From: Chloroflexi bacterium TSY
GTDB taxonomy: Bacteria > Chloroflexota > Anaerolineae > Caldilineales > Caldilineaceae
Direction: 5' to 3'
NCBI GenBank assembly: GCA_019217005.1
Contig: JAHBNG010000014.1
Span: forward strand, 115,249-179,248
Length of the DNA: 64,000 nucleotides
Shown here: piece after piece, positions 1 through 8,752 of the stretch
Layout: each line of letters begins with the position of its first letter
How positions within the stretch are numbered: the first letter of the stretch is position 1
Translations under genes and position numbers: made by a program
Notes under the pieces: generated by a model
Database searches by the model: none
Seen by the model: only the letters and a program-made list of their open reading frames with translations
Told to the model about the DNA's origin: nothing

Positions 1-480
1 GCTGAGACGTCAATCTTTAGCGGTAGCGGTTGTGGTATGGCGGTTCACAAAGCTGTATGGCACTCGTTGGGAGGCTTTGACGAAGATTTCTGGATGTATT
101 TAGAAGATGTTGATCTTGCATTCCGTGCCCAATTGAGCGGCTGGCAAGCAGTCTTTGCCCCACGAGCGCGCATCTATCATCGACTCAGCGCAACCAGTGG
201 CGATACCCTGGCAAGCTACTATGTGGGACGCAACACCATTTGGACGATTGCCAAGAATATGCCGACCTCTTTGCTGATGCGCAATTTCTTCAAGATTCTC
301 ATGGGCCAACTTGCGATCATGTTGGACGCTGTACGAAATATTCAAGGCGAAGCAGCACGTGCCCGCCTACGGGGGCAACTAGATGGTCTCTTGGGCTTGC
401 CGCGTCAGATAGCTAAACGACAGACGATTCAAGTACGCCGCCGCGTGGCTGATCCCGAATTCGAAAAACGACTCACCTAG
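1..480 (+). CDS. Glycosyltransferase family 2, C-terminal part (cut by window start)
   Basis: The reading frame is open from base 1, so the gene begins outside the window. Residues around GGFDEDFWMYLEDVDLAFR match the acceptor-site region of GT-A fold family 2 glycosyltransferases of the rhamnosyltransferase type, where the ED dipeptide supplies the catalytic base. The following segment (YYVGRNTIW, then a basic tail) fits the usual C-terminus of this family. By family it would transfer a sugar from a nucleotide donor during surface polysaccharide synthesis at the cytoplasmic face of the membrane. Sugar specificity cannot be read from this fragment. The stop is at 478-480, and no partner gene is visible downstream because a mobile element follows. 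Confidence 0.85.
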   Translation, partial: AETSIFSGSGCGMAVHKAVWHSLGGFDEDFWMYLEDVDLAFRAQLSGWQAVFAPRARIYHRLSATSGDTLASYYVGRNTIWTIAKNMPTSLLMRNFFKILMGQLAIMLDAVRNIQGEAARARLRGQLDGLLGLPRQIAKRQTIQVRRRVADPEFEKRLT

Positions 481-599
481 GTATTCCGGGAATGTGTTCC
501 AAAGTGTGTAAATGCAGCGGTTCCCTGACTGAGCAGAGATCATCTACACACTTTATGTTACCCACTCGATATTCCAGAGTGTTGCCGATATTGCTTACT

Positions 600-626
600 C
601 AATAGACCGTAATCGTTAGATTCTTC
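600..626. repeat. Half copy of palindromic repeat M4
   Basis: This stretch matches one arm of the 62-bp palindromic repeat found complete at 20851 and 35513 (AGACCGCAATCG, then TTAGATTCTTC), with two substitutions. The second arm is absent and is replaced by an unrelated hairpin starting at 634. It looks like a decayed or truncated M4 copy in the 370-bp gene-free stretch after the glycosyltransferase. Confidence 0.5.
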
Positions 627-633
627 ACATCGT

Positions 634-694
634 TGGTGCGATGCACCCACTAGGAGCTGTTGACATTTGCTCACGTAGTGGGTGCGTAGCACCA
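634..694. repeat. Imperfect inverted repeat, 19-bp arms
   Basis: TGGTGCGATGCACCCACTA at 634-652 pairs with its near-complement at 676-694, with two mismatches and a 23-base loop. There is no T-tract, so it is not a convincing terminator. It lies in the non-coding gap 481-848 between the glycosyltransferase and a transposase gene. No other feature was found in that gap apart from the half M4 repeat. Confidence 0.55.
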
Positions 695-848
695 CAATCT
701 CCTCAGAGAAATCATCTTGCAGAACGACCAACGCTCTGGGAGCGCATTTACAATTGACATCGTAAGTAAGAAAATGGACTGAATGGTAAGCATGTCAAAG
801 CCCGAACTATGTAAGCAGCGCCGTCATGCAGGGGATGAGTTGTATAAA

Positions 849-2360
849 CTAAACGTCAGGGTAGCCGAGTAGGGTAAGCCAGTCTGTGTCGTCGGTATCA
901 ATGCTGGCGATTTGGTAAGGGCTGAGCCCCTGTCGCTTGCCCCGTTGATAAACGCGCATGTTGTGCCAGAGAGTAAAGAGATTGAGATAGCGTTGCAATG
1001 AGGGCAGGTCAGGCAAGGTACGACGATTGTGTAAGAACTGCTTAAGCAAGCCGTTGAGACACTCGATGAGGCTGGAGGTGCGACAAGCGGCATCCAAGCA
1101 GCGGGTGATCTGCTGCGCTAGTTGTTCGCGGACCGGCATTTGATAAATCAAGGTGTCCAGTGCATCTTGAGCCTGTTGTGCCAGGGATTGGAACCGTTGA
1201 TGGCCGTTGATGAGTGCTTGTTGTAGGCGCCAAGTGCGTGCCACGGTGCGTTCAAAATGCAGTGTCAGTTCGGCGGTCGGGCAGTGTTGGCGGAGGTCAG
1301 TGCGCAGTGGTTCGAGAGCGCTGTTCAACCAGTCGAGAGCGGTAAGCAGTTGGTGTTGATGGTTGCGCAGGGTCTTGGACCATTTCTGGACCCGATAGTG
1401 GTCAATGGTTGCCATGCGCGTCAAGGTCTCCTCAAGATACCACTGAGCCGTCGCCGGGTTGCGGATTTCGCCGCTGCGCCAGTCGACGATTTCCAGCGCA
1501 TCACAGAGATGGTCAAGGGCTTGGGCAAAGGCGGCGTGTTGGTCGTAGCGACGTTCTTCGGTGGCCACGGCCGGGATATACTTTTCCAGAAAGAGGGTCT
1601 CATCCCACGCCTTACGCAGCTTTTTCTCCAGGGCCAGGACTTGCTTGGTGGCACGAAAAGCACTGCGTTCCAAGTTGCGCAAGACTTGTGCGCCATCCCG
1701 TTCGATGTGCCAGGTGTCTTTCTGGACATTGACGTCGAGTCCGATTTCGTCTTGGGATTTGGGATACATGCGGGCCATGTCCTCGACCAAGCCCGCGATC
1801 TTGGCTCCTTGTTCCTGTGCACTGAGTAGAGCCAGCCCCCATGTGTCGGCTTGACGATCTTCGCTCGCCTGCGTCAGCAGGATGGTCGTACTCACGGGGT
1901 CAATGACCAGCAAGATGGGGATTCCTTGAAAAAAGGTCTCATCACGCGCCACGATTACCGCTCCCAAGGGACTGGTATCGATGCCGGCTAGCACTTCACC
2001 CGCTTGGCGTCCTGCATCATTCAGCAACCCACTTAGCCACCCAACGCTCCGGCTCTCATCGATGGCTTCAGACAGGACTGCTTGCATCGGGCGTAGCGAC
2101 ATCTTGCCTGGAAACGCCCCCGTCAGCACCGTCCGCTCCAAACGATAGGACGCCTCTGGCTGGGACTCAACTTCCTCGACAGCTCCCTTATCTCCGACCG
2201 TCAGCTGCTCTTGGATGCGGCTTGTCACGTTGTAGACGCTCGGGCGCGACAGTCCGAAGGTGTCCGACATCCATGTCACGATCCCCCACGGTCGCTCGCT
2301 GCGCGGGATTGACATCACCGTACTCATGAAGAGGATGTCTGACAGCCCCAAATGGGGCAA
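849..2360 (-). CDS. Transposase-like protein (DUF6399-like), probable DDE enzyme
   Basis: A 503-residue protein, here starting at a TTG codon. It opens with a helix-turn-helix-like stretch (FGLSRPSVYNVTSRI), then has ARDETFFQGIPILLVIDP as a likely first catalytic block. It ends with a block (SSLIECLNGLLKQFL) that resembles the C-terminal glutamate region of this transposase type. Upstream the frame stays open to about base 2399. An ATG at 2439 would join only through a frameshift, so the true N-terminus may be longer or the gene may be slightly broken. The element displaced the front of the M23 peptidase gene that follows. I could not define terminal repeats. The family assignment is from recall, not from a search. 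Confidence 0.6.
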   Translation of the reverse strand: MPHLGLSDILFMSTVMSIPRSERPWGIVTWMSDTFGLSRPSVYNVTSRIQEQLTVGDKGAVEEVESQPEASYRLERTVLTGAFPGKMSLRPMQAVLSEAIDESRSVGWLSGLLNDAGRQAGEVLAGIDTSPLGAVIVARDETFFQGIPILLVIDPVSTTILLTQASEDRQADTWGLALLSAQEQGAKIAGLVEDMARMYPKSQDEIGLDVNVQKDTWHIERDGAQVLRNLERSAFRATKQVLALEKKLRKAWDETLFLEKYIPAVATEERRYDQHAAFAQALDHLCDALEIVDWRSGEIRNPATAQWYLEETLTRMATIDHYRVQKWSKTLRNHQHQLLTALDWLNSALEPLRTDLRQHCPTAELTLHFERTVARTWRLQQALINGHQRFQSLAQQAQDALDTLIYQMPVREQLAQQITRCLDAACRTSSLIECLNGLLKQFLHNRRTLPDLPSLQRYLNLFTLWHNMRVYQRGKRQGLSPYQIASIDTDDTDWLTLLGYPDV

Positions 2361-2576
2361 CTTGGGCGCTAACTCCGTGACCTTCGCACCACCCAGCGCT
2401 TGATAGACGCTTTCCAGCGGCTCCGGCTATCATACCTCATTTTGACTCACTTCAGTGTACAATCTCATCGGAAGGTTTTCTCCTGTTTCTTTGGTTGATT
2501 TCACACTCTCCAATTCTACAGGATCACCCCTTCCTTTTATTCATTCAATTGTTAACGTGCTCGCTATCACTATTGA

Positions 2577-2800
2577 ACCATGCCGGATATGGCTATTTTG
2601 TGATCATCGACCACAACATTGACTACATTACGCTTTATGGACATTTGAGCGAAGTTTTTGTGGCCGAGGGGCAGGTCGTCGGAGCGGGCGATGTTATTGG
2701 GAAGGTTGGTTCTACTGGCAACAGCACGGGCCCTCACCTACATTTTGAGATTCGAGATTTTGGCCGATTAATCGATCCGTTGATTCTATTGATGCGTTAA
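2577..2800 (+). pseudogene. M23-family peptidase, C-terminal remnant
   Basis: The translation from about 2577 reads GYGYFVIIDHN, LYGHLSE, VGSTGNSTGPHLHFEIRD. This is the C-terminal half of the M23 (LytM-type) metallopeptidase domain, including the HLH zinc and catalytic motif. The front half of the domain, with the first zinc ligands, is missing: just upstream lies non-homologous sequence and then the DUF6399-like transposase. Intact members cleave peptidoglycan cross-links outside the cytoplasm. This fragment cannot fold into a complete enzyme and is best read as the stump left by the upstream mobile element. Confidence 0.75.
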
Positions 2801-2892
2801 CCCATCTCTGATAGAGACGCCACCTACACTTCGGACGATAGAACCGTTTTATCCCGAGAGACAATTGTTCGAAGTTTAAATGATGTGGCTAT
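2801..2892. repeat. Palindromic repeat M6, copy a
   Basis: About 90 bp, starting right after the stop of the peptidase remnant. It contains arms ACTTCGGAC and TTCGAAGTTT around GAGAGACAATTG. It matches the reverse complement of 44558-44651 over nearly its whole length. The arms could form a long stem acting as a transcription barrier. The right edge runs into the 5' region of the RNA methyltransferase gene. Confidence 0.7.
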
Positions 2893-2905
2893 GAGGAATA
2901 GTAAA

Positions 2906-3418
2906 ATGAAGCAACTCCGCGGCAAAGCACTCAAGGATTTTTGGCGTCAGATGCTGCAACCAGAACACGAGCTTATCTTTATCCTTCAAGACGTTGAAGA
3001 TCCAGCTAACGTTGGCGCTGCCTTTCGCATTGGAGATGCCTGTAGAGTGCAAGAGATTATCTTGACCGGTCAAAGCCCAGAGCCAACAGATGAACGATTG
3101 GGCGCCTTTAGCCGCGGTATGCATCGACGTATCCCCTGGCGCTACGAGAAATACGCCAGCGACGCCATCGAGCAGCTCAAGTCGCAACACTATGTGAGCT
3201 ATGCTCTGGAAGTGACATCCCAAACAGAGCCTTATCACGAGGTCAATTATACCCACAAATCCTGTCTGGTCGTAGGCAATGAATATCATGGCGTCACGCG
3301 ACGAACGCTGGCCATGTGCGATATGGCTGTCTACATCCCAATGTACGGTAAAATCCCATCACTCAATGTCCATGTTGCTCTAGGGGTCGTAGCGTTTCAC
3401 ATACTGCATGGAACATGA
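2906..3418 (+). CDS. TrmH/SpoU-family RNA 2'-O-methyltransferase
   Basis: All three SpoU motifs are present: motif 1 DPANVGAAFRIGDA, motif 2 SCLVVGNEYHGV, and motif 3 YIPMYGKIPSLNVHVALG. Family members methylate the 2'-hydroxyl of tRNA or rRNA with S-adenosylmethionine bound in a trefoil knot formed by motifs 2 and 3. I chose ATG 2906 because GAGG at 2894-2897 sits eight bases upstream. In-frame ATGs at 2885 and 2891 would add seven or five residues but lack a ribosome binding site. At about 170 residues it is the minimal catalytic domain without the N-terminal substrate-binding extension, so the RNA target is unknown. The upstream region is repeat M6. Confidence 0.88.
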   Translation: MKQLRGKALKDFWRQMLQPEHELIFILQDVEDPANVGAAFRIGDACRVQEIILTGQSPEPTDERLGAFSRGMHRRIPWRYEKYASDAIEQLKSQHYVSYALEVTSQTEPYHEVNYTHKSCLVVGNEYHGVTRRTLAMCDMAVYIPMYGKIPSLNVHVALGVVAFHILHGT

Positions 3419-3609
3419 GCTTCGTTCCGAAAACAAGAACAAGGATTGGGGCAGCTTTTCTTCAGATCATCTGCTCACACAAAATGAGGAGTCAAAGTCT
3501 TCCCTCCAACTGCTGAAGGGAGGATTTAGGAGCGAGGCAGATTGAACCCAAAGTGAATTGCCCCCAAACTGTGTCGGAACTTGACGGCAGTTTGCGGATC
3601 TGTTAGTCT

Positions 3610-3824
3610 CAGTAGATCCAAATTTCAGGTTTTGAGAGAGAATTCTGGCTAAACAGTTGACATAAATACAAATTTGCCGGTCGATATCTAGTTTTTGCGT
3701 TAGATTTGGGCGATTTTCAGATATGAAATAGGTTGTTTTCTGTAACCGAAATCTGAATAAATGACTCCAAAATCCCTGCAATCTCGACTGAAAATCGCCA
3801 AAAACGCCAAATTTGGATCTACTG
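3610..3824. mobile_element. MITE M1, copy A (215 bp)
   Basis: A non-coding element with 16-bp terminal inverted repeats CAGTAGATCCAAATTT, flanked by 5-bp duplications AGTCT (3605-3609 and 3825-3829). The same 215-bp sequence occurs at 16132, 35234, 40424 and 51966. A roughly 60-residue ORF crossing each copy is a by-product of the repeat, not a gene. This copy lies in intergenic DNA after the RNA methyltransferase. Confidence 0.93.
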
Positions 3825-3879
3825 AGTCTATTCCCAATATTAACCAAACTCTATACATTTACAGAAAGGAGGTGCCCAA

Positions 3880-3942
3880 ATGACGACATGGATCAATCTA
3901 TCCCTCAACATGAGCACCGCTTCTGTGAATCAGCGACTCTAG
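3880..3942 (+). CDS. Possible 20-residue leader peptide or remnant start of a lost gene
   Basis: ATG at 3880 follows a very strong ribosome binding site, AAAGGAGGTG (3865-3874), with a 5-base spacer. The frame encodes 20 residues (MTTWINLSLNMSTASVNQRL) and stops at 3942. I recognise no family. Three hairpin/T-tract structures follow within 190 bases, which would fit a leader-attenuator arrangement. It could equally be the first codons of a gene whose body has been lost. The ribosome binding site is the only strong evidence. Confidence 0.35.
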   Translation: MTTWINLSLNMSTASVNQRL

Positions 3943-3987
3943 GCCAATTAGAAATATTTGGTTTCGAGTAAATTCATTGCAATTCCT

Positions 3988-4023
3988 AGTCACAGATGCG
4001 TTTGGCTCTGTGACTTTATTATT
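3988..4023 (+). terminator. Hairpin with T-rich tail, first of three
   Basis: AGTCACAGA at 3988-3996 pairs perfectly with TCTGTGACT at 4007-4015 (10-base loop), followed by TTATTATTT. It reads as an intrinsic terminator on the plus strand. Confidence 0.6.
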
Positions 4024-4050
4024 TGGTCTGCTCATGTAGCAGATGATCGA

Positions 4051-4088
4051 GTCACGGGATAGTTCTATTGCCCCGTGACCTTTTTATT
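4051..4088 (+). terminator. Hairpin with T-tract, second of three
   Basis: GTCACGGG at 4051-4058 pairs with CCCGTGAC at 4072-4079, followed by CTTTTTATT. A small extra stem, TCTGCT/AGCAGA (4027-4043), sits between the first and second hairpins. Confidence 0.65.
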
Positions 4089-4098
4089 GAAACCAACG

Positions 4099-4126
4099 GC
4101 CGCGGGCAAATGCCCGTGGCTTTTTT
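4099..4126 (+). terminator. Hairpin with T6 tract, third of three
   Basis: GCCGCGGGC at 4099-4107 pairs with GCCCGTGGC at 4112-4120 (one G-T type mismatch, AAAT loop), followed immediately by six T. It is the strongest of the three stacked terminators. Confidence 0.7.
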
Positions 4127-4140
4127 GTTGCCAAGTTTTT

Positions 4141-4385
4141 GGGATGGTTTACATCGGCTATGGGAACAGGTTGACATATTGCACTGGGAGGAGGCGTTCT
4201 CTATTACACGCAGTAGACATAATCCTGCATTTCTCAGTCAAAACAGACTCGAGCGGGCCAAATGGTCCGAGATTCTCTACTGCGTCTTTTTTCGCCATTT
4301 GAACGCTCTACCTCTAAGAAATCCTACTGCGTGTAATAGAGAATGCTCACGCCGCAAATTTGTCAACCTGTATTTGAACCATCCC
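4141..4385. mobile_element. MITE-like element M5 (245 bp, long interrupted inverted repeats)
   Basis: The ends GGGATGGTT and AACCATCCC are inverted. Further in, ACAGGTTGACA pairs with TGTCAACCTGT, and TTCTCTATTACACGCAGTAG pairs with its complement near 4324-4345. The flanks AAGTTTTT and AAGTTGTT are nearly identical and suggest an 8-9 bp target duplication. No coding capacity is visible. This is the only copy in the window. Confidence 0.75.
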
Positions 4386-5100
4386 TAAGTTGTTTATATA
4401 AACTATCCGGAATATCTAGCGTGACTGAGTGACTGATCATAGAACCCTCGTTTGAATGGAGCATTTATCTATGTACATTATACCTTCCATTGAACGCTAC
4501 CAGAAAGTGAGCGACAAGTGACGATCAAGTATCCAGGAACCGGACAACATCGAAAGTTACTAAAGGCAATCACATCCTACTATCAGGATGATCCCCGTAT
4601 CCTCGCACTTGGTCTTTTTGGCTCATTGGCGCGGGGTAATTGGGACAAATACTCTGACCTCGACCTAGATGCCATCACGCAAGATGGTATCGAGTTGGAC
4701 GTGATGGACGAAGTGTAGTCACTTTGTGCGTCGCTACATCAGATCGACGAAACAGTTGCAATGATCGTACCTGACGGGCCAGATGCTGCGGATGTTGTAC
4801 TCGAATCGCTCAACCAATTTTCGATTCGTTATCACCCACTTCGCTCAACCAAGTGGCAAATTACAGAGAATTTGCTGCTATTGATTGATCACATCTCTCA
4901 CGAAACCATTGTTGATGCCGCGGAAGCCAATCGCAAACCAGATAAACAATCGCCAGCACTGCTACTCGACCAATATGTACGCTACGCCCTTGAGGTAGCC
5001 ACCCAGTACCAGCGTAGACGCATATGGATAGCGATTGAGCTGTTACATCGGATGCGCAATCTCCTCATGGAACTTTATGCAAAAACTCATGACCATCAAC

Positions 5101-6595
5101 CTTTACTTTCTGGTAAAAGAAAAGAGATGAGAAATGTGACAAAAAGCGGTTAGCAGTTCATCCTAAAGGTAGAGAACCCAAAAAGGAGGAAGGAATGCTA
5201 ACCGCGCCAGAAATAACTATAGCAGTACTGATGAATGTATTGCAAGTAACGCCGATGGGAACAAACGTAAATGTAATGCGTCTGATGTGGGCAATGCTGA
5301 ATGGGTCGTTTCTGAAAAGTCGAGGAGCAATCCATAGCGCATTGAAAGAAAGCGGGTTTGAAGATGAGGAGCTCCGGCGAAGCTGGTGGAGCTTTCGATA
5401 TGGATCATGGGATATCACAAGTCTGCTGGGGTCGTGGCAAGAAGAAGTGGAGTGGAAAGGGGAATGGGAGGCAAAAAAGTTAGAAGGGTACCGAGTGAAA
5501 AGCATAGATATCACAGGGTTCTGGCGACCGAAGCTGCAAGGGAAAGTGAACCGACTCTATAACTCAACGGCTCGTCGGGCATTGCCCGCGCTCATCTTTG
5601 GAGTGATGATAAGCTCGGGGGAGATAGGCGGGAAGCGAGTGCCACTGCTCAAGGCAATCATGAGATGCACGGTTGGAACAAAGGAAAGTGAGTTTCGGAA
5701 AAAGCTGCTGACAGAGACGAAGAAATCACTGGAGTCAGACGAAGTGGCGGTGGTCGATGCCGGGTTTACAATCAGAGAAATGCTAGAAAGCGGCATCGAC
5801 CGATTTGTCCTGCGGGAAGCCATTAACTGCACAGTGCGCCGCAATGAGTTCCCCAAACGCAAAGAAAAAGGCAGACCACCTGAATATGGTGATATTGTGC
5901 GTCCGCTCTCGCAGCTATAAGGGAAAGCGACTCGAGGCTACAACTCCGGACTCGTCTGGTCGCTTTCTCTATAGTGGTCGCCTGATTTGCTATCAAGCAT
6001 GGCACAATCTCGTCCCCAGAACAACCAAGGTGGATACAGCCAACCGTACCTACTCGATTTACGTCATTCAGGATCCGGCCTACAACACACCTTTGGTTTT
6101 GGCGACCGTTATGACTTTGCAGCCTGAAACCATTTATCTTGTCTACCTGGAACGCTGGCCTGTTGAACATCCCCCCTTGGCTTCCAAGCAGATGATTGGC
6201 TTACATCGTCAATTTGTTCATGCCGATGAGGCTTGTTTCCGCTTACCTGAACTGGGGCTGCTGGCTGGCAATCTTCTTTCCCATTTAGCCGCTTCTCTTC
6301 CTCCCATACCGACTGGCTACTGGGATCGAGAGCCTCAATCCACTCCCGGCAGGCTGCGCCGTGTTCTCTCGAGTGCTCTTTTCCAACTCCTGACCAACTC
6401 GACCCTGACTTTCGGAAAAAGGCCTCGGTTTCACACCATTTCCTAAAGGCGTTCTCGCTCATCGCCGCCTCAATGCCGCTGCTTAAACTAGCCGAGCACT
6501 ATTTTTACATTTTATCCCGTTTTTTCAGGGTGGATTCTTTTTTCCGCCCCTTTCGGTTTGCCCTTTGTCACTCAAGCCTTTACCAGAAAGTAAAG
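5101..6595 (+). mobile_element. Insertion sequence IS-A, copy 1 (1495 bp)
   Basis: Ends CTTTACTTTCTGGTAAA (left) and its inverted copy (right), flanked by 5-bp duplications TCAAC at 5096-5100 and 6596-6600. It carries one transposase gene broken by frameshifts. Nearly identical copies lie at 30056-31552 and 37818-42438. The element sits inside the nucleotidyltransferase pseudogene. Confidence 0.93.
5195..6446 (+). pseudogene. IS-A transposase (copy 1), frameshifted DDE-type
   Basis: ATG 5195 follows AAGGAGG. Likely catalytic blocks are the Asp in SIDITGFWRPK, the Asp in VAVVDAGFTIREM, and the Glu in VYLERWPVE. The C-terminal stretch ELGLLAGNLLSHLAA fits IS4-superfamily transposases. The first frame stops at 5920 but homology continues in another frame (SYKGKRLEATTPD) to about 6446. 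A second length change (T4 here against T5 in the other copies, near 6375) alters the C-terminus. The IS family is not one I can name. Inactive unless the frameshifts are sequence errors. Confidence 0.75.
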
Positions 6596-6913
6596 TCAAC
6601 GTGTTACGCAAGATTTCGAAGCATACGCACCAGAATCTTTGCAGCAGTTTTTGGCTGAAATGGTCCCGCAACATGATTTGGGCTCAATTCATCAGGCATT
6701 GTTGACGGCACTAAACCTTGCGGAGAATCATTTGAATGACTTCTCAAATGGGCAAATCCAACTGACACAGGGTCAGCAGGTAGTTTTATCAAAGATTCGA
6801 CAGCGAAACCTCGCTCAACCAATAGGAAGAGAATCACGAAATATACGCTAAACGAAGGAAGCTAACGGCTGACAGCTATCAGCTAAATCACTACATTATG
6901 GAATACGACAAAT

Positions 6914-8752
6914 ATGAACAAAAAATGGACCCAATATCGCAAGCTGCTGATTCAATATCTTGGTCCCTACTGGCTGTTGATGTTGGCTTTGTCAGTATTG
7001 CTCTTTAGTAATATTGGTCTGCAACTTTATGGACCGCAGGTCATCCGCACCTTTATTGATGCCGCAACGACTGGTGCAACAGTGCGGGAGCTTCTCATAA
7101 TTGCCGCACTCTTCATGGGCGTGACGCTGCTCCAGCAGGCTGTTTCGATTGGCGCAACCTATGTTGGCAATAATGTTGGTTGGCAAGCGACCAATGATCT
7201 ACGTACCAATCTCTTCAATCACTGTTTGAAACTTGATATGCCTTTTCATCAACGCCACACGCCCGGTGCAATGATCGAGCGTATCGATGGCGATGTAAGC
7301 GTGTTGAGCAACTTTTTTTCCAACTTTATTCTGCTCTTTGTCGGCAACCTCTTTCTGGTATGCGGTGTTTTGGGGTTGCTCTACCGAGAAGATTGGCGAT
7401 TGGGGTTGCTTTTTACAGTTTTTGCGCTGGTTACACTCTATGGCTTTCGCCTCGTAGAAGGGAAGGTCTCTCCTTATTGGGAGAAAGCACAGGAAGCAAG
7501 TGCAGAGTTATACAGTTTCATCGAGGAGCGTCTTGCGGGATTAGATGATATCCGCGCAAATGGTGCGGTCCCAGCAATGATGAGACGGTTTTTTCAGGCG
7601 CAACGATCCTTTTTTCGTGGTAACCTTCATGCACGGTTCGTCACATTTGTGATTGGCAGTACGACGAGTATTCTGATCGTAGGCGGCACGGTGGCGGCAC
7701 TTGGTTTAGGCATTTACCTCTTTGAGCTAGGGATCCTGACCTTGGGAGGCGTCTATTTGATCACGCACTACAGCAGTCTGATTGAACGTCCCTTAGATAC
7801 GTTGGGAGATCAGGTCGATGATCTGCAACGGGTCGGTGCGAGCGTGGCGCGCATCAATGAGTTGTTGCAACAAGAAAGTGTATTGGTAGATGGTGCTAAG
7901 GACGCCTCGCCTCGCGGAATCAATGGACAGAACCTGGACAAACAGGCCGCTACGATCGAGTTTGATCATGTAACATTTCAGTATGAGAACAGTGACAAAG
8001 TCCATAAGAGCAATGAGAATGGAACGCTCAAGTCGGTTGGCGATGAGATTGTTCTATCCGATCTGACGTTCTCTCTCTCGCCAGGACAAGTACTGGGGTT
8101 GCTCGGGCGAACAGGCAGTGGCAAAACAACACTGACACGCTTGCTCTTCCGGCTCTATGATCCAACAAAGGGTGAGATTCGCTTTAATGGTACTCCGTTG
8201 ACCGATATATCTATCACCGATCTCCGTATGAAGATTGGTTTGGTTACGCAAGACGTTCAGCTGTTTGATGGCACGTTGCGGGATAACCTAACGTTTTTCG
8301 ATGAACGTGTGTCAGACTCTGTGTTGATTGAGGCATTCCACAACCTGGGTCTTGAAGCGTGGCTCAATCGTTTGTCGGATGGTCTCGATACGCGTTTGGG
8401 GGCTGGTGGACAAGGCTTTTCTGCAGGTGAAGCACAGCTGATTGCGTTGGCTCGCGTCTTTCTAAATGATGCCTCCCTTGTTATCCTGGATGAAGCTTCC
8501 TCCAGACTCGACCCCGCCACGGAACGACTGATTGAGGGTGCTATTAATCGGCTGCTGGCAAATCGAACAGGACTCATCATTGCCCATCGCCTGTCAACGG
8601 TCCAACGTGTGGATGAAATTATGATTCTGGAACAGGGGCGGATTCGAGAATATGGTAAACGACAGGAGTTGGCCAACGACACAAACACTGTCTACGCCCA
8701 GCTTCTGCAAACTGCCCAAGAAACGAATGATCTTCAAGAGGTGCTCGCATGA
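6914..8752 (+). CDS. ABC exporter, subunit 1 (catalytically complete half)
   Basis: A 612-residue fused exporter half: six transmembrane helices in residues 15-300, then a nucleotide-binding domain. Walker A GRTGSGKT is near residue 398, the signature is a degenerate FSAGE near 500, Walker B VILDEAS with the catalytic Glu is near 524, and the switch His is in IIAHR. The stop overlaps the start of the next subunit in ATGA (8749-8752), implying translational coupling and a heterodimer. Its Walker sites with catalytic Glu pair with the intact LSGGQ of subunit 2, forming the single fully competent ATP site, as in TM287/288-type exporters. The substrate (lipid, peptide or drug) cannot be told. Confidence 0.9.
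   Translation: MNKKWTQYRKLLIQYLGPYWLLMLALSVLLFSNIGLQLYGPQVIRTFIDAATTGATVRELLIIAALFMGVTLLQQAVSIGATYVGNNVGWQATNDLRTNLFNHCLKLDMPFHQRHTPGAMIERIDGDVSVLSNFFSNFILLFVGNLFLVCGVLGLLYREDWRLGLLFTVFALVTLYGFRLVEGKVSPYWEKAQEASAELYSFIEERLAGLDDIRANGAVPAMMRRFFQAQRSFFRGNLHARFVTFVIGSTTSILIVGGTVAALGLGIYLFELGILTLGGVYLITHYSSLIERPLDTLGDQVDDLQRVGASVARINELLQQESVLVDGAKDASPRGINGQNLDKQAATIEFDHVTFQYENSDKVHKSNENGTLKSVGDEIVLSDLTFSLSPGQVLGLLGRTGSGKTTLTRLLFRLYDPTKGEIRFNGTPLTDISITDLRMKIGLVTQDVQLFDGTLRDNLTFFDERVSDSVLIEAFHNLGLEAWLNRLSDGLDTRLGAGGQGFSAGEAQLIALARVFLNDASLVILDEASSRLDPATERLIEGAINRLLANRTGLIIAHRLSTVQRVDEIMILEQGRIREYGKRQELANDTNTVYAQLLQTAQETNDLQEVLA

Larger units (their letters stand above)
4518..6851 (+). pseudogene. Nucleotidyltransferase (MNT-like), nonsense mutation plus IS-A insertion
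   Basis: Starting at GTG 4518, the N-terminus carries the polymerase-beta-type motif GLFGSLARGNWDKYSDLDLD, which binds the metal and nucleotide in minimal and aminoglycoside-type nucleotidyltransferases. A TAG at 4716 stops it after 66 residues, but the same frame continues from 4719 through QIDETVAMIVPDG to 5100. IS-A then splits it with a TCAAC duplication, and the frame resumes at 6601 to the stop at 6851. With IS-A and one duplication removed the gene is 834 nt, 278 codons. The helical C-terminal part (QYVRYALEVATQYQRRR) resembles substrate-binding domains of such enzymes. The substrate is unknown. Confidence 0.8.

Noticed and set aside
1257..1829. 190-residue ORF on the plus strand
   Set aside because: It is antisense to the DUF6399-like transposase, has no recognisable motifs, and follows the codon bias of the opposite strand.
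3624..3824. Recurring 60-70 residue ORF (QGFWSHLFRFRLQKTTYF) found at five places
   Set aside because: It is simply the M1 repeat read in one frame. It has no ribosome site, and its start depends on flanking sequence.
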